This document shows positions 54,815 to 63,890 of a stretch of 64,000 nt of DNA, one piece after another. Positions within the stretch are counted from its first letter, which is position 1. Each line of letters begins with the position of its first letter. The notes under the pieces are model-generated. The model saw only the letters and a program-made list of their open reading frames with translations. It did no database searches and was not told where the DNA came from. The DNA is from Pseudoruegeria sp039972875. GTDB taxonomy: Bacteria > Pseudomonadota > Alphaproteobacteria > Rhodobacterales > Rhodobacteraceae. The translations under genes and the position numbers were made by a program. The stretch covers positions 186,001-250,000 of the forward strand of contig JBDWMA010000032.1 of the NCBI GenBank assembly GCA_039972875.1. The letters run 5' to 3'.

Positions 54815-55422
54815 GAAACCGTCGAAAGCTAACCGTGGATCAAAAGACCATCGTTCTAATATCAGGTTTCGCCCTGCTCACCGCGTGTCAATTGACAGGC
54901 GGTGATGCTGTTTTGACCCCAATAGAAAACCCAAACCCCGACCCTACGGTTGCAACCTTTGAAGACGGGGTAGATGGCCTATCAACAGGGCACGCTTTGA
55001 TGGACAAAGGGGACTATGAGCTCGCGCTAAAGGCCTATTACCGCGCCGCAGTCGAAACCGGAATTACCACGGATTTTCTGACCGCAGCGGGGTCTGCCAA
55101 TTTAAAACTGGGTCGTTTAGGTCAAGCTGAGGAACTGCTGCGACGGGCAGTCAAAGAAGATCCCACATTTGCTCCCGCCTGGAATAATTTAGGTGTCACA
55201 TTGATGGAAATTGGGGAATACGGAGAGGCCAAAGAGGTTTTCCGCAGAGCCTTCGCCCTAGATAGTGGCGAAAGTAGCTCCATCCGTGAGAATTTTAAGA
55301 TTTCTACTGAAAAACTTGATTCCCGCGGGTATGGTTCTCCTAATAATAATGATTTCACGTTGGTGAGACGAGGCAGCAACGAATATCTGATACTCGGATC
55401 GCCAGAGGCAACAGAGCAGTAA
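54811..55422 (+). CDS. tadD: TPR lipoprotein TadD
   Basis: A 203-aa lipoprotein (lipobox LTAC, Cys about residue 26) with two to three tetratricopeptide repeats, the clearest being AWNNLGVTLMEIGEYGEAKE. TadD is a likely pilotin that helps secretin insertion. It is translationally coupled to tadC. Confidence 0.9.
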   Translation: MRNRRKLTVDQKTIVLISGFALLTACQLTGGDAVLTPIENPNPDPTVATFEDGVDGLSTGHALMDKGDYELALKAYYRAAVETGITTDFLTAAGSANLKLGRLGQAEELLRRAVKEDPTFAPAWNNLGVTLMEIGEYGEAKEVFRRAFALDSGESSSIRENFKISTEKLDSRGYGSPNNNDFTLVRRGSNEYLILGSPEATEQ

Positions 55423-55432
55423 GGACGCAAAA

Positions 55433-56281
55433 ATGCGCCACCCAATCCTTGTATCGCTATGTGTGGCGAGCGCTTTCGTGCTGTCCGCATGCGACGGTCT
55501 AGAAGATCCTGATGTTGAACGCGCTGTTCGAGATCTAAATGTCATCGATGAAAATAATCTGAATGACATCATGCTTACGGTCGCAGACCCTGCAGAATCC
55601 GTGAATTATTTCAAAAAGGCCTCCCTCGAAGATCCCGATCGTATCGAGTTCAGCCGAGGACTTGCGACCTCCTATATCCGCGCGAAAAAACCTCGTGAGG
55701 CTGTCGTGGCATGGAAGAAAGTCACCGAACATCCCGACGCAACGAATAAAGATAAAGTTGAACTGGCAAGTGCCCAAATTCGAAATGGCGAATGGGAAGA
55801 TGCGCGCGGGACGTTGAATTCTGTACCACCTACCTACGAATCCTACAATCGGTATCGTCTAGAGGCCATGGTCGCCGACGCAAATAAGCAATGGAGCCGA
55901 GCAGATACCTATTACGAAACCGCATTGGGGCTGACAACAAAACCCGCAGGTGTCCTGAACAATTGGGGATATTCCAAATTAACACGAGGTGAATTCCAAG
56001 GCGCGGAAAAATTGTTCGGTGAAGCTATCAGCTATGACGATAAATTATTCACAGCTAAGAACAACTTGGTTCTCGCACGTGGTGCCCAACGCAAATATGA
56101 TCTCCCAATTTTGAATGTGACCCAAACAGAACAGGCACAGCTGATTTATACGATGGCGCTTTCTGCTATTAAACAAGGCGATGTTCGGACAGGGCAAGGG
56201 CTCCTTAAAAACGCAATAGACACTCACCCACAACACTTCGAAGAAGCGTCCCGCGCATTGTCAGCGCTGGAAAACGGCTAG
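55433..56281 (+). CDS. second TPR lipoprotein of the Tad locus
   Basis: A 282-aa lipoprotein (lipobox LSAC, Cys about residue 20) with degenerate TPR-like repeats such as YYETALGLTTKPAGVLNNWG. It lies 10 nt after TadD and looks like a second, diverged TadD-type protein. Its job is not clear; secretin assembly or pilin handling is likely. Confidence 0.85.
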   Translation: MRHPILVSLCVASAFVLSACDGLEDPDVERAVRDLNVIDENNLNDIMLTVADPAESVNYFKKASLEDPDRIEFSRGLATSYIRAKKPREAVVAWKKVTEHPDATNKDKVELASAQIRNGEWEDARGTLNSVPPTYESYNRYRLEAMVADANKQWSRADTYYETALGLTTKPAGVLNNWGYSKLTRGEFQGAEKLFGEAISYDDKLFTAKNNLVLARGAQRKYDLPILNVTQTEQAQLIYTMALSAIKQGDVRTGQGLLKNAIDTHPQHFEEASRALSALENG

Positions 56282-56288
56282 CGTTCCA

Positions 56289-56786
56289 ATGCTCGATATC
56301 TCGTCCAATTCCGCTTTGATCTTTTTACCATTCTGCATCCCAATTGCAGTTTGGGTTGCCTTTAACGATATGAAATTTATGAAAATACCCAATCTGGCAG
56401 TTCTTTGCCTGATGGCTATTTTTCTAGTGGTTGGTCTGATTGCATTGCCGCTGGATGTCTATTTACAACGATGTTTACAGTTCGTTGTTATCCTGATCAT
56501 TGGTTTCATCGCCAATATGCTCGGTTTTTTAGGGGCAGGTGACGCCAAATTTGCCGCAGCCATGGCCCCTTTTGTAGCGCTCGCGGACGTCGGAACGTTT
56601 TTGATCTTGTTCGCGATATCTTTGTTGGCCGCATTTGCGACCCATCGGCTGGCACGAAAATCAATCGTTGTTCGCAACATGGCAAAAGACTGGGAATCCT
56701 GGAACGAAAGTGATTTTCCGATGGGGCTGACCCTCGGCAGTGTTTTGGTGTTTTACTTATTTCTTGGTGTTCTCTACGGAACCTAA
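56289..56786 (+). CDS. cpaA: A24-family prepilin peptidase CpaA/TadV
   Basis: A 165-aa inner-membrane aspartic protease that cleaves Flp prepilins. The two catalytic aspartates are in FNDMKFMKIPN (about residue 29) and the GAGDAKFAAA motif (GxGD, about residue 80). It has multiple membrane helices and is a TadV-type short form without a methylase domain. It should process the atypical AVTVDW-type pilins of this locus. Confidence 0.93.
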   Translation: MLDISSNSALIFLPFCIPIAVWVAFNDMKFMKIPNLAVLCLMAIFLVVGLIALPLDVYLQRCLQFVVILIIGFIANMLGFLGAGDAKFAAAMAPFVALADVGTFLILFAISLLAAFATHRLARKSIVVRNMAKDWESWNESDFPMGLTLGSVLVFYLFLGVLYGT

Positions 56787-56887
56787 CTAAAATCAATCCA
56801 ATTTTGCCTGATTTTGGCCAATTTTCCCTGATCTAAAAGCGTGAAGTGGCGACGAAAACCGGAGCCGAGGCACGTTGAGGTTTTGAG

Positions 56888-58198
56888 ATGAATATGCAAA
56901 CCGGATCGGTGATGGCCCCCCCTGCCCCCCGGTCGCTAGAACAAATGAAACTTCCCATCGTCATGATGCGGGATATTCTTTTGAAAACCATTTTTCGCAA
57001 GAACGTCGATATTGTCTCTGATATTGCGAAAGCCGTTTGTCTGCCCGTCCCCGTGACACAAGAGCTGGTCGATATGTCTCGGGATCAACGTCTGTTAGAG
57101 GCAACCGGTACCCTGCACGCCACTTCTGGTGGGGAAATGGGGTATCAATTGACGGACGCAGGCAAAGCCCGCGCACTCGATGCGCTGTCCCAGTCAGAAT
57201 ATTATGGTGCAATGCCTGTCCCGCTTGAAGTTTATCAAGAACAGGTCAAACGCCAATCTATTCGAAACATTCAGATCACTCGAGGTCAACTCACCGATGC
57301 CATGGGGCATCTGGTGTTGCCGGATTCACTACTGGGAGAGCTAGGTCCAGCAGTTAGCTCGGGTCGCTCTATTTTGATGTACGGTCCTCCGGGAAATGGT
57401 AAATCTTCTATTTCCAATGGGATACGGGACGCGCTGGGGGATAAAATATTTGTCCCCCGCGCAATTGAATATTCGGGTCAAGTGATCACAGTTTATGACC
57501 CAATCGTACATACCGCTGCCGAAGATCAGGTCGATAACCCCAATGTGTTACGGCGTAGTTCAAATCGGTTTGACACACGGTATGTCCGATGTGATCGTCC
57601 GACGGTGATCACGGGGGGGGAATTGTCCCTCAATATGCTAGACTTAGTTTATAATCCGGTATCGCGAACCTATCAGGCACCGCTTCAACTTAAATCAACT
57701 GGCGGGGTCTTCATTGTGGATGACCTTGGGCGTCAAGCAGAACCGCCACAAGCTCTCGTTAACAGATGGATTGTCCCTCTTGAGGAAAGCAAAGATATTC
57801 TGGCGCTGCAATCTGGCGAAAAATTTGAAGTGCCCTTTGATACACTGGTGATCTTTTCGACCAACTTTCATCCAAATGAAATTTTCGATAAAGCGGCTCT
57901 GCGCCGGATCTTTTTCAAAATCAAAATAGATGGCCCTTCTCAGCAGGATTTTCTCAAAATCTTTTCTATTGTCGCCCGCATTCGAAAAATGCCCTTGGAT
58001 GAGGCTGCCCTGATGCATTTGCTCAAGGTCAAATATCCAACCATTGAAAACGTTTATGCCAACTATCAACCGATATACCTTATCGATCAGATCATTGCGA
58101 TTTGCGAATTTGAGGGTATCCCCTACCAAATGTCGCCTGCACTCATTGATCGAGCTTGGGACAATATGTTTGTTCGCGAAGGAACCATCGTTCACTAA
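56888..58198 (+). CDS. uncharacterised AAA+ ATPase downstream of the Tad genes
   Basis: A 436-aa protein. The N-terminal part (about 20-110) looks winged-helix-like (VCLPVPVTQELVDMSRDQRLLEATG). The C-terminal AAA+ domain has Walker A GPPGNGKSS (about 166-174), Walker B GVFIVDDLGRQ (about 272-282) and a later sensor-like IFSTNFHP. No known named family is obvious. It is 101 nt after the prepilin peptidase on the same strand; association with Tad is inferred from position. It could remodel a regulator or a pilus component. Confidence 0.85.
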   Translation: MNMQTGSVMAPPAPRSLEQMKLPIVMMRDILLKTIFRKNVDIVSDIAKAVCLPVPVTQELVDMSRDQRLLEATGTLHATSGGEMGYQLTDAGKARALDALSQSEYYGAMPVPLEVYQEQVKRQSIRNIQITRGQLTDAMGHLVLPDSLLGELGPAVSSGRSILMYGPPGNGKSSISNGIRDALGDKIFVPRAIEYSGQVITVYDPIVHTAAEDQVDNPNVLRRSSNRFDTRYVRCDRPTVITGGELSLNMLDLVYNPVSRTYQAPLQLKSTGGVFIVDDLGRQAEPPQALVNRWIVPLEESKDILALQSGEKFEVPFDTLVIFSTNFHPNEIFDKAALRRIFFKIKIDGPSQQDFLKIFSIVARIRKMPLDEAALMHLLKVKYPTIENVYANYQPIYLIDQIIAICEFEGIPYQMSPALIDRAWDNMFVREGTIVH

Positions 58199-58233
58199 TT
58201 TCAATTCGCGTGTGGCTATACTAGATTAACAGC

Positions 58234-60642
58234 ATGCGCGAATTGCCCCCCGTTTTTCAGAACTGGATCTCTAACCGCGGATGGAGCCTCCATCCGCATC
58301 AAATTGCAATGCTTAACAGCGCAGAGTTGCCCGCAAACTTGCTGATTGCCCCAACAGGGGGCGGCAAAACTCTTGCAGGTTTCCTACCATCCTTGGTCGA
58401 AATAACTGAAAATTCTCATGTTGGCTTGCACACACTCTACATTTCTCCACTAAAAGCACTCGCTGCTGACATCAAACGTAATTTAAAAAATCCGGTGACG
58501 GAAATGGGGCTACCGATCCGGATAGATGATCGAACAGGCGACACATCCTATACCAAAAAACGGCAACAAAGGGCTGATCCACCACATATCCTGCTCACGA
58601 CGCCCGAAAGCCTTGCGTTGATGTTATCCTACGAGGATTGCGCACGCACATTTGCCGGACTGCAAAGAGTTATCATTGATGAGATCCACGCCTTAGCAGA
58701 ATCGAAACGCGGCGATCAATTGATGTTGTGTGTCTCGCGTCTACAAGCATTGTGTCCCAAAATCCGGCGTGTTGGCCTATCCGCCACAGTTGAAGACCCC
58801 GAAGCGATGGCGCGATATCTTGCTCAGGCACCATCCCTCAGCCCAATCCAATATGCAGATCCCGGACCTGATCCAAATATTTCAATGCTACAGACCGAAA
58901 CGGCACCGCCATGGTCGGGTGGTGGCGCAGCCTATGCAATTCCCGAAGTCCTTGAACAAGTCAGACAGCACAAAACCACTCTGATTTTTCACAACACCCG
59001 AGCACAGGCAGAGATATTTTTTCACAATCTTTGGATGGTGAATACCGAAGGGTTGCCCATCGGCATTCACCATGGATCATTGGATCGCGCGCAAAGAGAC
59101 AAAGTCGAAGCCGCCATGGTCGCAGGGCATCTGCGTGCCATTGTTTGCACCGGAAGCCTTGATCTGGGCATTGATTGGGGCGACGTGGACCTCGTCATTC
59201 AAATAGGTGCTCCCAAAAACGTCAAAAGGCTCGTGCAACGGATCGGCCGTGCCAATCACCAATTCAACGCCCCATCAAAGGCCATCCTTGTTCCGGCAAA
59301 CCGATTTGAAATCATCGAATGCGTCGCTGCCTTAGAGGCGGTCAAAGACAAAGAACTTGATGGAAATCCCCGAGGCCCCGGGCCGTTGGATGTTTTAACC
59401 CAACACATCCTAATTCGAGCAACCTCCGGCCCCTTCAATGCCGACCACCTTTTCCAAGAAATCAAAACTGTTGGGGCGTACCAATCAATAACCAGACAGG
59501 AATTTGACACTTGTCTAGAGTATTGTGCCACAGGCGGTTACGCCCTGAAACGATATGATCAATGGCGCCGGTTAAAACAAAACGCCGACGGCCAATGGCA
59601 CTTACGTGACCCGAGATCAGCACAAAACATTCGAATGAACATTGGCACTATTCAGGATACGGATACTCTAAAGGTAAAACTTCGGGGCGGTCGCGGCAGT
59701 AAGATCCTCGGTGAAGTAGAAGAGGCGTTTGCAGCAACTTTGATCAAAGGGGATACCTTTTTAATAGGGGGCGAAATTGTGCGCTATGAAGGGCTTCGAG
59801 ACGTGGTCGTCGAGGTCAGCCGCGACGCTAAGAAAAAACCCAAGATTGCGACCTTTTCCGGGTCAAAATTTTCAACGTCAACGCAGTTATCCCATCGAAT
59901 ACTGCGGATGTTTGAAGCGCGAAACTGGGATATGTTGCCCAATCACACCCAGAAATGGCTGCAGCTTCAGGCTGAAATGTCCAAGCTTCCCACGTCGCAA
60001 AACTTGCTTTTGGAAACCTTTGAACATGACGGTCGTCACCATCTATGCCTTTACGGGTTTGCTGGACGTAATGCTCTGCAAACACTGGGGCTATTGCTAA
60101 CCCATCGCATGGAAAAAGCAGATCTTCACCCAATGGGATTTGTTGCGACAGACTATGCATTATTGATTTGGGGGCTGGACCCGATTTCAGATCCGGCCGC
60201 GTTGATGTCACCTGATGGGCTCAGAGAAGGTTTGGACACTTGGCTGGCAGGCAATGCCGTCATGAAACGCACATTTAGAACCACCGCAATTATAGCATGT
60301 TTGATAGAACGGAATACGACATCGAGCCGAAAATCTGGACGACAAACCTTGTTCTCATCCGACATTCTTTACGACACACTTAGGAAATATGACCCTGATC
60401 ACCTGTTATTATCTATTACAAAAACCGAAGCCCTCCGGGGGCTTGTTGATTTTGGGCGCATTGAGGAAATGTTAACTCGGACGCGAGGTCGAATTACACA
60501 TGTTGAAACGTCTGGTATAACCCCTTTGTCTGCGCCACTATTCCTTGAAGTTGGCAAAATTCCAATCAAAGGCGCGGCCGAGGATAGGCTGCTGTTGGAG
60601 GCTGCAAATGCGGTTCTCTCCAAGACGGGACATGAAAAATGA
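58234..60642 (+). CDS. ligase-associated DEXH-box DNA helicase (Lhr-like)
   Basis: An 802-aa superfamily 2 helicase of the ligase-associated DNA damage response type. Motif I is PTGGGKTL (near residue 41), motif II is DEIHA, and motif VI is QRIGRANHQF; an Lhr-type C-terminal domain follows. In known loci it is grouped with an ATP-dependent ligase, an exonuclease and PdeM. Only PdeM is found here, overlapping the 3' end by 11 nt. Confidence 0.93.
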   Translation: MRELPPVFQNWISNRGWSLHPHQIAMLNSAELPANLLIAPTGGGKTLAGFLPSLVEITENSHVGLHTLYISPLKALAADIKRNLKNPVTEMGLPIRIDDRTGDTSYTKKRQQRADPPHILLTTPESLALMLSYEDCARTFAGLQRVIIDEIHALAESKRGDQLMLCVSRLQALCPKIRRVGLSATVEDPEAMARYLAQAPSLSPIQYADPGPDPNISMLQTETAPPWSGGGAAYAIPEVLEQVRQHKTTLIFHNTRAQAEIFFHNLWMVNTEGLPIGIHHGSLDRAQRDKVEAAMVAGHLRAIVCTGSLDLGIDWGDVDLVIQIGAPKNVKRLVQRIGRANHQFNAPSKAILVPANRFEIIECVAALEAVKDKELDGNPRGPGPLDVLTQHILIRATSGPFNADHLFQEIKTVGAYQSITRQEFDTCLEYCATGGYALKRYDQWRRLKQNADGQWHLRDPRSAQNIRMNIGTIQDTDTLKVKLRGGRGSKILGEVEEAFAATLIKGDTFLIGGEIVRYEGLRDVVVEVSRDAKKKPKIATFSGSKFSTSTQLSHRILRMFEARNWDMLPNHTQKWLQLQAEMSKLPTSQNLLLETFEHDGRHHLCLYGFAGRNALQTLGLLLTHRMEKADLHPMGFVATDYALLIWGLDPISDPAALMSPDGLREGLDTWLAGNAVMKRTFRTTAIIACLIERNTTSSRKSGRQTLFSSDILYDTLRKYDPDHLLLSITKTEALRGLVDFGRIEEMLTRTRGRITHVETSGITPLSAPLFLEVGKIPIKGAAEDRLLLEAANAVLSKTGHEK

Positions 60643-61339
60643 TCTTGAAGCAGCATCAGATCACCATGGACATGCACAGCACATGAACGGGTATTCATTT
60701 CGCTTTGGTGACACCCAATTGACGGCCCTTCCTTCTGGGGCTTTATATTGGCCGGGCGCCAAAATTTTATGTGTATCAGATCTTCACCTTGGCAAAAGCG
60801 AGCGCGTCGCACGTTTGGGGGGACCACTAGTCCCGCCGTATGAAAGTCAAGAAACGCTTCTTAAACTAAAGACCGACATTGATAAAACGGCCCCAAATAC
60901 CGTGATTTGCCTCGGCGACAGTTTTGACGATGCTTTGGCTGCGTCAAAGTTAGGTCCCCAAGAGATGGCAAGCGTCTCGAATTTGCAAAATGGACGAGAG
61001 TGGATCTGGATTGAAGGAAACCATGACCCAGGCCCTGTTGGTTTTTCTGGCATCACTCAATCGACACTGAACCGTCAAGAACTCAATTTCTGTCATATTG
61101 GAACTGTGGCTCCGCAGCAGGAGATATCCGGACATTACCACCCAAAAAAGACCATAACCCTCAAAGGCCGCAGGATCACGCGCCCTTGTTTTCTAATTTC
61201 AAACTCGCGGATCATCATGCCGGCCTACGGCACCTATACCGGAGGACTTAACAGTGACAACCCCGCGTTTATCCCTCTATTTGATACGCCCCCAAAGATC
61301 ATCCTGACAGGCCGTACCGCTATCTACCTTAATAGCTGA
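60632..61339 (+). CDS. pdeM: ligase-associated endonuclease/phosphoesterase PdeM
   Basis: A calcineurin-like metallophosphoesterase (235 aa from the ATG at 60632). The metal-binding motifs are SDLHLGKSERVAR, LGDSFDD and EGNHDPGP, then GHYHPKKT. The family usually begins near MNGYSFRFGD, so the ATG at 60683 is the likeliest alternative start. It acts with the helicase in a proposed DNA-repair module. Confidence 0.9.
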   Translation: MKNDLEAASDHHGHAQHMNGYSFRFGDTQLTALPSGALYWPGAKILCVSDLHLGKSERVARLGGPLVPPYESQETLLKLKTDIDKTAPNTVICLGDSFDDALAASKLGPQEMASVSNLQNGREWIWIEGNHDPGPVGFSGITQSTLNRQELNFCHIGTVAPQQEISGHYHPKKTITLKGRRITRPCFLISNSRIIMPAYGTYTGGLNSDNPAFIPLFDTPPKIILTGRTAIYLNS

Positions 61340-61361
61340 TTAATATACACAAAACCGTTGC

Positions 61362-61391
61362 AACAAATCCCCTCAGGGTTGTTTTAGTTTT
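61362..61391 (+). terminator. probable terminator after pdeM
   Basis: AACAA plus CCC (61362-61371) pair with GGG-TTGTT (61376-61383), followed by TTAGTTTT. The stem is imperfect. Confidence 0.5.
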
Positions 61392-61401
61392 ACATTCGAT
61401 G

Positions 61402-61416
61402 GACACAAGCTGTGTC
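61402..61416. promoter_or_regulatory. inverted repeat upstream of the histidine kinase
   Basis: GACACA-AGC-TGTGTC, a perfect 6+3+6 inverted repeat about 65 nt upstream of the kinase start. It is a possible operator; the binding protein is unknown. Confidence 0.3.
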
Positions 61417-61480
61417 GCATGGCCAGATAGAGGACATAAATAATATGGGTTAAATACGGACAACAAAGGGTAATAAATCT

Positions 61481-63046
61481 GTGCATCCAGTACTCTCTGC
61501 GATTTATGACATCGGCCTCAGCGTTTTTTTAAGCCCACCACCGGATAGGCTCGAAAACTTTTGGGCCAATAAAACGGCAATTAGAACCTTTGTTGAATCC
61601 GGAAAGCCAGAGGGTTTTCAGTTCTCCAACGATACTTTGCCAGAGGTACTAACCCATTTGATGTATGGGTATGAAACCCCCCAACCAAAAGCGTGGTTGG
61701 CATTTTTAGAAGGGTTGTCCCCTGGAATAGGTTTACGCCGCCTTGAATTTGATCGTCCCGACAATCAATTCAATCTGATTACAGTTTGGCAAGATCCAAA
61801 AATTGGGTCGTTGGTTTTTATTTCCGATACGAGCGACATGAAACACCTGCGCAACCAACAAGAAAAAAGTAAAAAACTACAGGCGATTGGCCGTCTCGCT
61901 GCAAACTATGCCCATGATTTTAATAACTATCTTGCCATTATTGATCGTCAACTTGAATTGCTCAGCCTGAATGCAAAAGAGGATGACCTTGCATTGGTTA
62001 AACGGGCGCAGGAAACCACTCGCGCGGCAGCAGATCGATCCCATGAACTTTTGACCTTTTCGCAACCAAGGGCAAAACGGAAAAACTCAATCCTTGTGTC
62101 CGACATCATAGAGCGTCTCAAAACGGGAACCGCCTATATTCAATCGGGTCAGATGACGATAGATTTTCCGACCGAGATTGAGGCCAACCTCTCTTGTGAT
62201 CCAGTCTATTTACACTCCGCAATGATCAACCTAATCGTAAACGCCTGCGATGCGTGTCAACGTCAAGGTTCTGTTCAGATTTCGTTCAAATGGCCTGACC
62301 GTGGCATTTTGGAAAGATATTTTCCAGAACGAGACCCCCGATTGGATTGGGTGCAAATATCCGTAAAAGATACAGGACACGGAATTGACCCAGACATTCG
62401 CAATCACGTCTTCGACCCATTCTTTACAACCAAAGGTGATAAAGGTGGCAGTGGTTTAGGCCTCAGTATTGTTAGTAACCTCATTCGAGATTCCAATGGT
62501 GTCATATTCTTGGAGGATACCTCTTCAGCTGGAACCACAATCTCTATGTTCTTACCCGGAGAGTTTAAGCTCCCAAAACAAAACGTGAAATCAGTTCCCG
62601 CTGTAAGCAAGCCGAACCAAGAACATATTCTTTTGGTAGAAGATGAATACTATCTAGCAGAATCCACACGTAATCTACTGACCAAAATCGGTTTTTTGGT
62701 TACGGTTGCCCGCTGCTATTCCGAAGCGAAAGATCAATTGGACAAGCATGGGTCTCAATTCGACGGTATATTGAGCGATGTCATACTGCCCGATGGAAAT
62801 GGAATTGAGCTCTGCAGCTATAGTAAAGCTATGCTGCCGAAGACGCCCGTTATTCTGGTTTCCGGAAACATCCCAGAAGTATTATCGCAGCCCTTCATAG
62901 CATGTGGAGCCGACCGCGTTCTGGCGAAGCCGGCTCCTATTGCGACATTGTCCAAAGCTCTGTTGGATTGCATCCATCAAACCGGACAAACGGCAGACCA
63001 ACTAGCGACCGAAACGGCCGCCACCACCTCCTCCACTCGGGCGTGA
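61481..63046 (+). CDS. hybrid sensor histidine kinase/response regulator
   Basis: A 521-aa cytoplasmic hybrid kinase. The N-terminal region (about 1-125) is not recognised and may be a PAS-like sensor. The H-box is NYAHDFNNYLAI with phospho-acceptor H145. A HATPase domain has NLIVNACDAC, DTGHGI and GGSGLGLSIV motifs. A C-terminal receiver domain holds phospho-acceptor D433 in ILSDVILPDGNG. It has a GTG start with no clear Shine-Dalgarno sequence. The 3' end overlaps a convergent lipoprotein gene by 45 nt. Confidence 0.9.
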   Translation: MHPVLSAIYDIGLSVFLSPPPDRLENFWANKTAIRTFVESGKPEGFQFSNDTLPEVLTHLMYGYETPQPKAWLAFLEGLSPGIGLRRLEFDRPDNQFNLITVWQDPKIGSLVFISDTSDMKHLRNQQEKSKKLQAIGRLAANYAHDFNNYLAIIDRQLELLSLNAKEDDLALVKRAQETTRAAADRSHELLTFSQPRAKRKNSILVSDIIERLKTGTAYIQSGQMTIDFPTEIEANLSCDPVYLHSAMINLIVNACDACQRQGSVQISFKWPDRGILERYFPERDPRLDWVQISVKDTGHGIDPDIRNHVFDPFFTTKGDKGGSGLGLSIVSNLIRDSNGVIFLEDTSSAGTTISMFLPGEFKLPKQNVKSVPAVSKPNQEHILLVEDEYYLAESTRNLLTKIGFLVTVARCYSEAKDQLDKHGSQFDGILSDVILPDGNGIELCSYSKAMLPKTPVILVSGNIPEVLSQPFIACGADRVLAKPAPIATLSKALLDCIHQTGQTADQLATETAATTSSTRA

Positions 63047-63304
63047 TGGACGCGCAGGGAGGGGTTTTGCCACAGGGGGCTTTGGTTTTACGGGCCGATC
63101 CGGACGGTCAGGACGATCCGGACGGTCAGGACGATCCGGCCTATCTGGACGATTTATGTCATTGTCATGGATATAAATGGAATCTCGATAGGGATAATAA
63201 TCATATCCATAGCTGTAACCGACAGAAACTCCGTTACATGCGCTCAATGCGGTGGCTGCACCTACCAAAAGAAGCACAGGGCGGACCAAATTCTTCTTAT
63301 TCAT
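63002..63304 (-). CDS. small lipoprotein with Arg-Pro-Asp repeats
   Basis: A 100-aa lipoprotein. The signal peptide ends in the lipobox LSAC (Cys about 23). A Tyr/Asp-rich segment precedes six tandem RPD tripeptides (about residues 52-69), then a Pro/Lys and Gly-rich, basic C-terminus. The repeats are encoded by tandem 9/18-bp units (63093-63150). It was not assigned to a family. The start at 63304 places the signal peptide properly; an in-frame ATG 9 codons upstream is possible. Confidence 0.75.
   Translation of the reverse strand: MNKKNLVRPVLLLVGAATALSACNGVSVGYSYGYDYYPYRDSIYIHDNDINRPDRPDRPDRPDRPDRPDRPVKPKPPVAKPLPARPSRPSGGGGGGRFGR
63093..63150. repeat. tandem 9/18-bp repeat inside the lipoprotein gene
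   Basis: The unit GGACGGTCAGGACGATCC is repeated at 63102-63119 and 63120-63137, with diverged flanking 9-mers. It encodes the RPD tripeptides on the minus strand. In-frame copy-number change is possible. Confidence 0.85.
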
Positions 63305-63317
63305 CCTGATTTCCTTT

Positions 63318-63890
63318 CTATCGAACAACATTAAACGAGCGGATCAAATTGGTCAGGTCATCACGATAAAGTCCACGGGCACCGTTTTCCCCCACGACGA
63401 CCCCGATCGCTACTCGATTGCCTGGCAGATCAATGGCCAAAATTGTGAAATTTACCGCGTTGCCATTTCGGATCCCGGTTCCCGTGATCGTTCTTGCCGA
63501 CCGGCCACCGATCGTAGTTGATTTTGGCCCCTCAAGAACGGGGTTCTCAACCAACCTCTTATCCAACTGCAGGATATAATCCTTGGCCTGAGAAAATGTA
63601 CTCACCCCATCAGGGGACGTTAAGCCAACCCAAACACGACGATCACTTTCCGGATAAATTCCCATGACGCGCGGAACCGTCCCTTTGTCCACCGCAGACG
63701 CATCCAGATCACGGAAACCACCGACCGAAACGATCCAATTGTCCGGAATCGCAACTTCAAATAAGTCAGATCCTCCGGCCTCATACGTGGCAGTCACGTC
63801 GGCCTGTGCTATCCCCGCAGCCCAAATCGAAGCCGTCGCCATCCCAATTTTCACCAGAGATCTGGCGTATCGGTTTGTTATAAAAAGCAT
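63318..63890 (-). CDS. exported protein of unknown function
   Basis: A 190-aa protein with a signal peptide ending near residue 30 (AAGIAQA, then DVTATYEAGG). The mature part looks like a soluble beta-rich domain; I do not recognise a family. It lies upstream of the RPD lipoprotein on the same strand (13 nt gap), so the two may form an operon of envelope proteins. Confidence 0.8.
   Translation of the reverse strand: MLFITNRYARSLVKIGMATASIWAAGIAQADVTATYEAGGSDLFEVAIPDNWIVSVGGFRDLDASAVDKGTVPRVMGIYPESDRRVWVGLTSPDGVSTFSQAKDYILQLDKRLVENPVLEGPKSTTIGGRSARTITGTGIRNGNAVNFTILAIDLPGNRVAIGVVVGENGARGLYRDDLTNLIRSFNVVR

Noticed and set aside
63093..63150. Short tandem repeats as a possible CRISPR array
   Set aside because: Units are 9/18 bp, directly adjacent without spacers, and lie in frame inside a coding sequence.
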